Source: Pyxidicoccus xibeiensis (lineage in GTDB: Bacteria > Myxococcota > Myxococcia > Myxococcales > Myxococcaceae). From it: a stretch of DNA of 64,000 bases. The DNA lies in assembly GCF_024198175.1 (NCBI RefSeq), contig NZ_JAJVKV010000012.1, positions 1 to 64,000 on the forward strand, written 5' to 3'. Every line of letters starts with the position of its first letter. Within the stretch, counting starts at the first letter, position 1. This document shows, one piece after another, positions 57,127 through 64,000 of the stretch. The position numbers and the translations under genes were made by a program. The notes under the pieces were generated by a model, which ran no database searches, was not told the DNA's origin, and worked only from the letters and a program-made list of their open reading frames with translations.

Positions 57127-58572
57127 ATGAAGCAGCACTCCCGAAGCCTGGCCCTGGCCGTCGTGAGCGCCGTCTCGGCGTTTGCGTCCGGCTGTGGCCC
57201 CGACACCGCGCCCGTGGACGAGGCCGGGTCCCCCGCCGGCTCCGTCAGCGGCGCGCTCGCGTGCAGCACGCGCATCACCTACGGCGACCGGTGGATTCGC
57301 CCCTCGGGGCACCCGACGCAGTACGACGTCGCGGCGGACCTGGTGACGTGGGACGGCACCTGCATCAACGAGGGCACCAACTCCTACGCGGTGCTCTCCA
57401 ACGGCTGGCGGCCGTACTTCACCGGAAACAACGCGTGTGTCATCGCGCTCGACACGGACTGCCCCGGGGCCACCGCGTGCGCGACGCGCATCACCTACGG
57501 CGCGGCGTGGCTGCACCCGGCGAGCCACCCGGCGCAGTACGACGATGCCGGCGGGGGCGTGTACTGGGACAGGGCGTGCACGAATGCGTCCCCCAACTCG
57601 TACACGGTGCTGTCGAACGGGTGGGCGCCGTACTTCAGCGGCTCGAATGCGTGTGCCATGTCGTTCCGGTACACGGGCTGCGGCGGGCTGTACATCAACC
57701 CGGTGGTCCCCGTGGACTGCGCGGACCCGGGCGTCATCCATGACGGGACGCGGTACGTCGCCGCCTGCACGTCCGGTGGCGCGGCCAGCGCGTTCCCGCT
57801 GCGCACGTCGACGGACCTGGTGAACTGGACGGGCGCGGGCTTCATCTTCCCGTCCGGGACGCGGCCCGGGTGGGCGACGGGCGACTTCTGGGCGCCGGAA
57901 ATCCACAAGGTGGGCACGCGCTTCATCGCGTACTACACCGCGCGCCACTCGAGCGGGCGGCTGGCCATTGGCGCGGCCACGTCGGCCAGCGCGCTCGGGC
58001 CCTTCACGGACCTGGGCCGGCCGCTCGTGCTCGATGCGGGCATGGGGATGATTGACGCGACGTTCTTCCGGGACACCGCCGGCACGCCGTTCCTCGTGTG
58101 GAAGGCGGACGGCAACGCGGTAGGCCAGCCCACGCCCATCTACGGCCAGCAACTGTCGGCGGACGGACTGGCGCTGGTGGGCACGCGCCGCACGCTCATC
58201 ACCAACAACCTGGGCTGGGAGGGCGGCGTCGTGGAGGCGCCGTGGGTCGTCGCGCGCGGCGGCTACTACTACCTCTTCTATAGCGGCAACGCGTACTACA
58301 ACAGCACGTACGCGGTGGGCGTGGCCCGCGCCACCAGCCCGCTGGGCCCGTACACGAAGCTCGGCGCGCCCATCCTCACGACGGGTGGCGGCTGGGTGGG
58401 GCCGGGGCACAACTCCGTCGTCACCGGGCCTCGTGGCGAGACGTTCATGGTCTACCACGCGTGGAACAGCGCCCACACGGCGCGGGTGATGCTCGTGGAC
58501 GCCATCACCTGGCCCAACGGCTGGCCCGCGGTGCCCGAGGGCCCGTCGGCGGGCTCTCGGCCCCTGCCGTAG
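57127..58572 (+). CDS. GH43-like five-bladed propeller lipoprotein with duplicated N-terminal module
   Basis: A 481-residue lipoprotein (signal LALAVVSAVSAFASGC). Two tandem copies of a module of about 65 residues come first: ACSTRITYGDRWIRPSGHPT..NSYAVLSNGWRPYF and ACATRITYGAAWLHPASHPA..NSYTVLSNGWAPYF. Each has paired Cys and is probably a sugar-binding domain. The catalytic-like part is a GH43/62 propeller: CADPGVIHDGTRYVAACTSG, WAPEIHKVGTRFIAYYTARH, MIDATFFRDTAGTPFLVWKA, EAPWVVARGGYYYLFYSG. It likely cuts arabinan- or xylan-type glycans. CGGAGG precedes the ATG. Confidence 0.88.
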   Translation: MKQHSRSLALAVVSAVSAFASGCGPDTAPVDEAGSPAGSVSGALACSTRITYGDRWIRPSGHPTQYDVAADLVTWDGTCINEGTNSYAVLSNGWRPYFTGNNACVIALDTDCPGATACATRITYGAAWLHPASHPAQYDDAGGGVYWDRACTNASPNSYTVLSNGWAPYFSGSNACAMSFRYTGCGGLYINPVVPVDCADPGVIHDGTRYVAACTSGGAASAFPLRTSTDLVNWTGAGFIFPSGTRPGWATGDFWAPEIHKVGTRFIAYYTARHSSGRLAIGAATSASALGPFTDLGRPLVLDAGMGMIDATFFRDTAGTPFLVWKADGNAVGQPTPIYGQQLSADGLALVGTRRTLITNNLGWEGGVVEAPWVVARGGYYYLFYSGNAYYNSTYAVGVARATSPLGPYTKLGAPILTTGGGWVGPGHNSVVTGPRGETFMVYHAWNSAHTARVMLVDAITWPNGWPAVPEGPSAGSRPLP

Positions 58573-58742
58573 CGGGGCAGGCAGGCGAGGCTCCTCCAGG
58601 AGCGCGGGTGGGACGGGGCGCACTTCGCGCCCGTCCCCTCGCCGTGGAGCCGTACTGGAGGCCCTGTCGCCTGGCGGAGCCGGGCATGGCAGAATCGCGT
58701 GCGTCTGAGGGCCGGCAGGTCTGTATTCGATTGGGGTGACCC

Positions 58743-59705
58743 ATGGCCATGTCCCGCCGCAAGCTGCGCCGTACCCTGTCCCGTCTGCTGCTCCTTGCTC
58801 CTGTCGCCGCTGCGGGGCCCGGCTGCGGCTGGTCCTCGACTTCGGGCTGTGAGGAGAAAGGGGGCATCTCGCATTCGAACATCCCCATCTCCGTCCTGCG
58901 ACTGAGCGATGGCGGCACGCCCCCAGAGGGCGCCTCTTGCGAGGAGCTGTGCGCGCTGGCGGGTGGGCTCCCCGGTCCGTGTGAGCTCAAGCCCGAGGTC
59001 GGCTGGGTGATGTGCCCGGTCCCGAACCTCTGCGAGGGCCGGCGGCCGGAAGGGCTGTGCACGGACGGGGCGGTGGCGGGGCGGGTGCCGCCGCTCGGCG
59101 TCCTCTTCGCGAAGATGGCGCACCTGGAGGCCGCGTCGGTGCCCGCCTTCGAGCGACTGGCGGACGAGCTGGCCGCGCACGGTGCGCCCGAGCGGCTGGT
59201 GCGGGCGGCGCGGCGCTCAGCGGCGGAGGAGGTGCGCCACGCGCGGGCCATGGAGTCGCTGGCGGTGCGCCACGGCGCGGCGATGCCGGAGATGACGGTG
59301 GCGCCGTTCCGCGACCGGTCGCTGGAGGCGCTCGCGCTGGAGAACGCGGTGGAGGGCTGCGTGCGCGAGACGTTCGGCGCACTACTGGCCGCGTGGCAGG
59401 CGCGGTGCGCGGAGGATGCGGGGGTGCGCGAGTCCCTGGCGACCATCGCGCCGGACGAGCTGCGCCACGCGGAGCTGTCGTACGCCATCGACGCGTGGGC
59501 GATGAGCCGGCTGTCGCCCGAGGCGCGGGCTCGCGTGGAGGCGGCGCGGCGGGAGGCGTGGCTCGCGCTGGAGCGTGACTCCGCGGCGAGCACGCTGCCG
59601 GAGGAGGTGGCGCGTCAGGCAGGGCTGCCCTCGTCCGAGGTGGCGCAGCGGCTCGTGCGCGAGCTGGCGCGCTCCATGGCGGCCCGTACGCCCGCGCTGG
59701 CGTGA
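58743..59705 (+). CDS. Ferritin-like domain lipoprotein
   Basis: A 320-residue exported protein. The signal ends with a lipobox-like GPGC near residue 28. A Cys-rich stretch follows (CEELCALAGGLPGPCEL, CPVPNLCEG). From about residue 120 it is a four-helix ferritin-like domain with carboxylate/His pairs: HLEAASVPAFERLADELAAH, AAEEVRHARAMESLAVRHGA, LENAVEGCVRETFGALLAAW and APDELRHAELSYAIDAWAMS. Both ExxRH motifs are intact, so a diiron site is likely. Its stop codon lies inside the first unit of the tandem repeat that follows. Confidence 0.83.
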   Translation: MAMSRRKLRRTLSRLLLLAPVAAAGPGCGWSSTSGCEEKGGISHSNIPISVLRLSDGGTPPEGASCEELCALAGGLPGPCELKPEVGWVMCPVPNLCEGRRPEGLCTDGAVAGRVPPLGVLFAKMAHLEAASVPAFERLADELAAHGAPERLVRAARRSAAEEVRHARAMESLAVRHGAAMPEMTVAPFRDRSLEALALENAVEGCVRETFGALLAAWQARCAEDAGVRESLATIAPDELRHAELSYAIDAWAMSRLSPEARARVEAARREAWLALERDSAASTLPEEVARQAGLPSSEVAQRLVRELARSMAARTPALA

Positions 59706-60115
59706 GCGCCGGCCCGCTCCGGAATGAACGCTCCTTCCAGGCGTGAGCGCCGGCCCGCTTCGGAATGAACGCTCCTTCCAGGCGTGAGCGCCGGCCCGCT
59801 CCGGAATGAACGCTCCTTCCAGGCGTGAGCGCCGGCCCGCTCCGGAATGAACGCTCCTTCCAGGCGTGAGCGCCCGGTCCGCGCTGGAATGAACGTTCCT
59901 TCCGGGCCTGAGCGCCGGCCCGCTCCGGAATGAACGCTCCTTCCAGGCGTGAGCGCCCGGTCCGCGCTGGAATGAACGTTCCTTCCGGGCCTGAGCGCCG
60001 GCCCGCTCCGGAATGAACGCTCCTTTCAGGCGTGAGCGCCCGGTCCACGCTGGAATGAACGTTCCTTCCGGGCCTGAGCGCCCGGTCCACGCTGGAGTGG
60101 ACGTTCCTTCCGGGC
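59702..60115. repeat. Ten-unit 41/42-bp tandem repeat array
   Basis: Ten head-to-tail units. Type A (41 bp, units 1-4, 6, 8) contains GCCGGCCCGCTCCGGAATG; type B (42 bp, units 5, 7, 9, 10) contains GCCCGGTCCGCGCTGGAATG. Units 5-8 alternate B, A, B, A. Each unit holds a short dyad GAGCG..CGCTC (type A), and a near-palindrome around GAACGTTC in type B or GAACGCTC in type A. Unit lengths are not multiples of three and differ, so it is not coding. No spacers, so it is not CRISPR. It lies between the ferritin-like and cytochrome-like genes. Confidence 0.9.
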
Positions 60116-60118
60116 GTG

Positions 60119-60157
60119 GCGCGGCCCGGTCCGGGGGAGCTCGTGCACGGGCCGCGC
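60119..60157. terminator. Perfect 10-bp inverted repeat after the tandem array
   Basis: GCGCGGCCCG (60119-60128) pairs with CGGGCCGCGC (60148-60157), loop 19 bases. It follows the last repeat unit by three bases and could terminate read-through from the ferritin-like gene. No T run. Confidence 0.45.
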
Positions 60158-60320
60158 GCCGCTCGTGCTTGAGGATGGAACGCACCGCGTTCCGGGCGGA
60201 CGCAGGGGAAGCGGCCTCCGGCGGCTGCGCGCGTCACGCCCCGAGTGACGCGCGGCACCCGCGCTCGCGGCATATGCGTTGCACACCGGGATGGAAGCGC
60301 CTTTCCCCCGGAGGTCTCAC

Positions 60321-61724
60321 TTGCTTCGTCGCGCCCTCGTTCCCGGTGGTCTTCTCGTCGCCCTGACGCTGTCCACCTCGGGGGCAGCGCAGTCCGCCAC
60401 GCCGCCGAGCGGGCGTCAGTTCACGCCGCCCTGGTACAACGTCAGCCCCGAGCCCCAGCCCGACTTCGTGTACCAGCAGTCCGGAGCCATCGGCTTCGAC
60501 CCGTTCGTCAACGACTTCGCGTGGAACACCTTCATCGCGCTGAACTGGCCGGCGAGTGGCCGCTTCCGCGGTGTGCCGGACCGCTCGAACATCATCGGCG
60601 GTGTTGCCGGCAGGGGAGGCGAGGGTGGCGGAGCGGGCATGCCCAACGGCCCCACCGTCTGGGAGACGTACAAGGACACCGACGACATCTACCTCAACCC
60701 GCCCACGCGGCCGGCGCCGTTCAACGCCCCGGAGACCATTCCTCCAGCCTGCCAGAACGTGGCGAAGGCGGACCCGCAGGCGGCGAAGCGCACGCTGGTG
60801 ATGGTGTCGAAGACGTCGGATGTGCTGAGTGATGTCCGCCAGGCCTTCACGCACGCGCCGCTCATCGACCTGAACGGCGAGCTGGTCTGGTACGAGGTGA
60901 AGGTCAACGAGACGTACTTCGACTTCGTGGTGGGCAACGGCTACTACGACAGCCGCAAGCAGCCGAAGACGGGCATCAACTTCCCGGCGGGCGCCAACGA
61001 CGCGAGGGGCCTGGGCGCCATCCGGGTGAAGGCGGCGTGGAAGGTGCTGGGCGACGCGAAGAGCAAGTTCCCGGATGACCCGAAGCGCTTCTACGCGGTG
61101 GATGCGCTGGTCTTCGACAAGACCACCGGCAAGTGCACGAAGCGGCAGATGGGGCTGGTGGGGCTGCACATCGTGCAGAAGACGCAGACCTTCCCGCGCT
61201 ACGTCTGGGCCACGTTCGAGCACGTGGACAACGCGCCCACGCAGGACGAGGTGAGCAACGGGAGCGCGGCGAAGAAGAAGTGGAATTTCTACAACCCGGC
61301 CAGCAACGCGGTGCCCAACCAGCCGCCGAAGGAGGGCCAGTGGACGACGCCGGTGCAGGTGGTGCGAGAGGTCCCCATCACCGGCAACCCCGCCAGCGCG
61401 AACACCCTGTTCCGGCCGGTGCTGGCGGCGCTGCGCGCGGACAACGTGTGGCAGAACTACCAGCTGGTGGCGGCGCAGTGGGGCGGGCCGAACATGAGTG
61501 ACGCGCCGACGCAGCCGAAGTTCCTCGCGAACACGACGATGGAGACCTATCTCCAGCCGCCCGTGGAGGACCCTGGCAGCCCGCACGGCTGCATCAACTG
61601 CCACAACACGTACGCGACGAGCACGGACGGAGACTTCCAGCTCACCAAGGCCGCGCCGCAGGCAAAGCAGCGCGCGAAGGCCATCGTGCAGCAGTCGATG
61701 CGGCTGGAGGCGGCGAAGAAGTAG
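60321..61724 (+). CDS. c-type cytochrome-like exported protein with one C-terminal haem motif
   Basis: A 467-residue exported protein. TTG 60321 is the preferred start: GGAGG lies at 60310-60314 and the codon opens a signal peptide (LLRRALVPGGLLVALTLS). Upstream ATGs in frame lack a ribosome site. Most of the chain is of unknown fold (FVYQQSGAIGFDPFVNDFAW, NTFIALNWPASGRF, ALVFDKTTGKCTKRQMGLVG). One haem-binding motif, CINCH, sits about 45 residues from the end in SPHGCINCHNTYAT. Proteins of this kind in Proteobacteria are annotated as cytochrome c family. The redox partner is unknown. Confidence 0.78.
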   Translation: MLRRALVPGGLLVALTLSTSGAAQSATPPSGRQFTPPWYNVSPEPQPDFVYQQSGAIGFDPFVNDFAWNTFIALNWPASGRFRGVPDRSNIIGGVAGRGGEGGGAGMPNGPTVWETYKDTDDIYLNPPTRPAPFNAPETIPPACQNVAKADPQAAKRTLVMVSKTSDVLSDVRQAFTHAPLIDLNGELVWYEVKVNETYFDFVVGNGYYDSRKQPKTGINFPAGANDARGLGAIRVKAAWKVLGDAKSKFPDDPKRFYAVDALVFDKTTGKCTKRQMGLVGLHIVQKTQTFPRYVWATFEHVDNAPTQDEVSNGSAAKKKWNFYNPASNAVPNQPPKEGQWTTPVQVVREVPITGNPASANTLFRPVLAALRADNVWQNYQLVAAQWGGPNMSDAPTQPKFLANTTMETYLQPPVEDPGSPHGCINCHNTYATSTDGDFQLTKAAPQAKQRAKAIVQQSMRLEAAKK

Positions 61725-61727
61725 CGA

Positions 61728-61820
61728 CGCCTCCCGAGCGAAGCCCTGGCCCCGCTCGGCCAGGGCCTGCTCCAGTATGCGCAGCGCCTTGGGCCCCACG
61801 CCCGGCGCCCAGGCAATCCC
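61728..61820 (-). pseudogene. Remnant of a helix-hairpin-helix protein
   Basis: About 31 codons read GIAWAPGVGPKALRILEQAL, then AERGQGFAREA. The core PGVGPKALRILEQALAERG is the C-terminal helix-hairpin-helix found in small DNA-binding proteins, usually HGVGPKAL..LREALAERGLSF. No start, no stop in place and no upstream part of the gene is present. It lies in the 383-base gap between two plus-strand genes. I read it as a decayed fragment, though a chance match in GC-rich DNA is possible. Confidence 0.4.
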
Positions 61821-62107
61821 TGAAATCCAAACATAGAAGGACTCGCGTCGAGCCGGGTCTTGGTTTCTTGGATGTCGACAAGATGATTCGCTGAGACATC
61901 CGAGTGTCCTCGGGGCGAGGAGGCGCGAATCCGGTCGCATAAACAGATGCGATTGTTAATACGCGCGCTGACTTTCCGCTGAGGCTCCCGCGCCCCGGCT
62001 CCGGCCGCAAGCCGCCCTGCCTCGAGGCTCCGCTGAAGCGCTCGTACTCCCTGGTCTTCCCCACGTCCGCCCTGTATTGGTTCTTCGCGGGGCTCGTCCT
62101 CATCTAC

Positions 62108-62752
62108 GTGGTGGTGGCAACACTCCTCGCCCCCACCTCGGTGCACCTGCTGCCGCGGGGTATCATCGAGAGCCTGCTCCGGAGCAACCTGGGCTTCTTC
62201 ATCCTCCTGTTCGGGATTCCCTGCGGCATCTACATCATCGGCTGGTGGGCCGGCGACCTCTTCGCCTGGATGCGCGCTCCGGGTCTGCTGGAGCTGAGCG
62301 ACGAAGGACTGCGCGTCGGCACCACCCGGCTCGCATGGCGGAACGTGAAGTCCATCGTCGAGAATCACCACTACGACCGGCTCATCCTGCGTCACCGAGG
62401 CGGGACGTATTGGCTGCGGCTGGCCCTGTGGAGCGACGCGGAGCACCTGCGCCACGAAGTGATTGGCCACGTCGTCGCGGAGCTGCTGGAGGGCGTGAGC
62501 CGTCAGGTCGCCGCGGGCGAGTCGGTGCACTTCGGGCCGTTGATCCTCAGCGACGCGGGGCTGACCCACAAGGGGCGGCTGATGCGCTGGGAAGACATCG
62601 AGAGCATCCGCCTCCAGGACGAGGTGGACCAGGCCGTGGCGACGCGCGAGCTGATCATCGTCGCCGAGGGCAAGCCTCGAAAGATTGACGAAGCGAAGGT
62701 CGTCAACGCGCCAGTCCTGCTGGCCTATCTGTCAGACCGCCTGGCCGGCTGA
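62108..62752 (+). CDS. Membrane protein with PH-like domain, true start probably upstream
   Basis: From GTG 62108 it gives 214 residues, but the frame stays open back to 61943. The upstream codons (LKRSYSLVFPTSALYWFFAG) run smoothly into the first membrane helix (LVLIYVVVATLLAP), which the GTG start would cut. No ATG, GTG or TTG exists upstream in frame. A second helix follows (FFILLFGIPCGIYIIGWWAG), then a PH-like domain (LLELSDEGLRVGTTRLAWRN, VKSIVENHHYDRLILRHRGG) and a second similar half (GPLILSDAGLTHKGRLMRWE). It resembles the STM3941-like family. The gene may use a rare start or be damaged at its 5' end. Confidence 0.68.
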   Translation: MVVATLLAPTSVHLLPRGIIESLLRSNLGFFILLFGIPCGIYIIGWWAGDLFAWMRAPGLLELSDEGLRVGTTRLAWRNVKSIVENHHYDRLILRHRGGTYWLRLALWSDAEHLRHEVIGHVVAELLEGVSRQVAAGESVHFGPLILSDAGLTHKGRLMRWEDIESIRLQDEVDQAVATRELIIVAEGKPRKIDEAKVVNAPVLLAYLSDRLAG

Positions 62753-62777
62753 CCCCCCCTCTCCAAGGCGCCACATC

Positions 62778-63275
62778 ATGGAAATCTACAGCTCTGAGCA
62801 GGCGAAGAAGAAGACCCAGCAGCCGAAAGCCATCTACTACTCCCGTGCCCGGCTCATTGCTGGCGCCGTCATCTGGGCGGTGTCCATCGCCGGCTTTGGC
62901 GCGCTGACCTATCGGGCGGGCTCCGCGCAGGGAGCGATGGCGGTCTTCGCGGTGATAACCCTGCTCGCGGCCTGGATGTTCTTCAACTGCGTCAAGCCGC
63001 TGGGCCGCCTGGACACGCCGGCGCTGCTCATCGGCAAGGATGGCATCCGCTTCGATGACGGCATGCTGATTGGCTGGGACGACATGCAGGAGAATACCTA
63101 TATCAGCCAGTCCTACATGGGCATTCCCATCCTCAAGCTGATTCAAATCAAGACGACCCTGGACAAGCCCAAGGTCAAGAAGCTGCGCGTCGCCGCGCTC
63201 GACCTCGACAGCGACCAGTACCTGGCGCTCTGCGACAGCTACAGCCAGGGCGCGGTGCTGCCGGCCACGCGCTGA
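62778..63275 (+). CDS. STM3941-like membrane protein
   Basis: A 165-residue inner-membrane protein. Two helices (LIAGAVIWAVSIAGFGALTY and GAMAVFAVITLLAAWMFF) lead into a PH-like domain (PALLIGKDGIRFDDGMLIGW, DDMQENTYISQSYMGIPILK). The layout, small residues first, two helices, then DGI..GWDDM, fits the STM3941 family of unknown function. It follows a gene of similar layout by 25 bases, so the two are probably an operon of distant paralogues. Confidence 0.75.
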   Translation: MEIYSSEQAKKKTQQPKAIYYSRARLIAGAVIWAVSIAGFGALTYRAGSAQGAMAVFAVITLLAAWMFFNCVKPLGRLDTPALLIGKDGIRFDDGMLIGWDDMQENTYISQSYMGIPILKLIQIKTTLDKPKVKKLRVAALDLDSDQYLALCDSYSQGAVLPATR

Positions 63276-63354
63276 AACACGCCAGAGCGCCTCCACATCA
63301 CGAAGTCCGCGGCTCCTGCTGCCGCGAGTGCCAGGCGTTCCGCCTCGCCCGGCG

Positions 63355-63684
63355 TCAAGCCACGGGTGCGTGCGCGCGCCCGTGCACCTTCGCCACGCGC
63401 TCGGCCAGGGCCCGGTTCAGGCCCTCGTACGCGGGGCGCAGGCCCGGCAGTCGCTTGCGTCCCGCAATGAGCGTGTACAGGCCGAAGAAGTCCTCGCCGT
63501 GCACCAGTCGCGTGCCCCCGCTGGAGGCGGACAGGTGGAAGTAGTGCCGCCCCTTCAAGATGAGCGGCACGCCGCCCGTCCATTCGAGCGCCGTGCCGGG
63601 CTCGCAGCGCACGAGCGTGCCCGTGAAGGCGAACAGCTTCCCCGAGCCGTCCGGCGCGAAGGCCTCGGTTTCAAGTCGGACCAT
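63355..63684 (-). CDS. SRPBCC-family protein lacking its N-terminal third
   Basis: A 109-residue protein matching the second half of the SRPBCC/START-like fold: AFTGTLVRCEPGTALEWTGG, LKGRHYFHLSASSGGTRLVH, GEDFFGLYTLIAGRKRL and a final long helix (AYEGLNRALAERVAKVHGR). Full-length members have about 45 more residues at the front with the first helices and strands. None is found in any frame upstream of ATG 63684. It is therefore probably a truncated, possibly non-functional gene. The ligand is unknown. Confidence 0.65.
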   Translation of the reverse strand: MVRLETEAFAPDGSGKLFAFTGTLVRCEPGTALEWTGGVPLILKGRHYFHLSASSGGTRLVHGEDFFGLYTLIAGRKRLPGLRPAYEGLNRALAERVAKVHGRAHAPVA

Positions 63685-63795
63685 GGGGGCTTCCTATTTC
63701 ACTGCAGGAGCATTCGCCAGAAGCCGCGGTGACCGAAGACTTTGCGCGAGGCCCGTTCCCTGGAGGCCGAACAACACCTCAAGGGAGTGTTTCAC

Positions 63796-64000
63796 ATGCA
63801 GCAGTCTCGAAGCGGCGTGCGCACCGGGCTCCGAACGAAGATTCCATCCGCTTGCGTCGTGGTCTCCTTGTCCTTGTCGCTCGCCGCCTGTGCCGGGCCG
63901 GAGGGACTCGAAGACTCCGGCGAAGTCCTCACTGGCGAGGTGAGCCAGGGCGTCCAGGTCGGCAGCTCCATGGACTGTCCCACCGGGACGGGCGGTACGT
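63796..64000 (+). CDS. Lipoprotein, cut by the window end
   Basis: The first 68 codons of an exported protein. A twin-basic N-terminus (RSGVRTGLRTK) leads to a hydrophobic core and a lipobox (VVVSLSLSLAACAGPEGLED). AAGGGAG lies 8-14 bases upstream of the ATG. The mature part starts acidic, and DCPTGTGG near the cut hints at a Cys-containing secreted domain. Nothing further can be said. Confidence 0.75.
   Translation, partial: MQQSRSGVRTGLRTKIPSACVVVSLSLSLAACAGPEGLEDSGEVLTGEVSQGVQVGSSMDCPTGTGGT

Noticed and set aside
59702-60115. CRISPR array
   Set aside because: Units abut directly with no unique spacers, and no cas gene is present.
59382-60185. Minus-strand frame encoding a repeated peptide across the tandem array
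   Set aside because: The repeated peptide comes from the DNA repeat itself. Units of 41 and 42 bp shift the frame each time and the frame runs into the antisense of the ferritin-like gene.

Overview
This is a GC-rich (roughly 70%) chromosomal segment that looks like a myxobacterium of the Myxococcaceae (Corallococcus, Myxococcus or Pyxidicoccus type). The grounds are strong GC bias at third codon positions, many lipoproteins and TonB-dependent receptors, an ECF sigma/anti-sigma pair, SARP/BTAD regulation, a giant RHS protein, WD40 and LVIVD propeller proteins, and many small secreted proteins of unknown role. No transposase, integrase, tRNA or CRISPR array was seen. The window opens at the very end of an rRNA operon (23S tail, 5S, strong terminator) and closes inside a lipoprotein gene.

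Layout. 1-5.2 kb: rRNA tail, then small housekeeping or unknown genes (quinone oxidoreductase, SlyX, TPR proteins, a DUF2007/zinc-ribbon protein). 5.2-9.9 kb: a minus-strand cluster of a His-rich membrane protein, a TonB-dependent receptor and two lipoproteins joined by 4-base ATGA overlaps, probably for metal handling. 10-16.4 kb: glycerol-3-phosphate dehydrogenase, a subtilisin-like lipoprotein, an ECF sigma/anti-sigma pair and an acyltransferase-3 protein. 17-21 kb: a SARP-like ATPase regulator divergent from an FAD monooxygenase; the shared promoter region carries an 11-bp-spaced heptamer repeat in SARP geometry. 21-23.1 kb: a BlaI-type repressor with two palindromic operators and an M56 (BlaR1-like) peptidase whose C-terminus is a lytic-transglycosylase domain.

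23.5-36.2 kb: the most unusual region. A 2840-residue RHS/SpvB-Tc-like protein is followed in the same operon by two mutually paralogous beta-rich proteins of unknown family; nearby on the other strand lie a LamB-like porin and an orphan Imm8-type immunity gene. 36-52 kb: WD40 and LVIVD propellers, MBL hydrolase/LysR/SDR, a second TonB receptor (with a built-in TonB-C-like domain) plus lipoprotein, MltA, a JAB-like gene broken by a one-base shift, OsmC, and a 2OG-Fe(II) oxygenase. 52-64 kb: TPR and PQQ-like propeller pair, GlsB-type membrane protein, serine hydrolase, GH43-like lipoprotein, ferritin-like lipoprotein, a ten-unit 41/42-bp tandem repeat, a c-type cytochrome-like protein, two PH-like membrane proteins, and fragments of decayed genes.

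Gene starts were chosen from ribosome-binding sites, signal peptides and overlaps. All family assignments come from reading motifs by eye; none was checked against a database.
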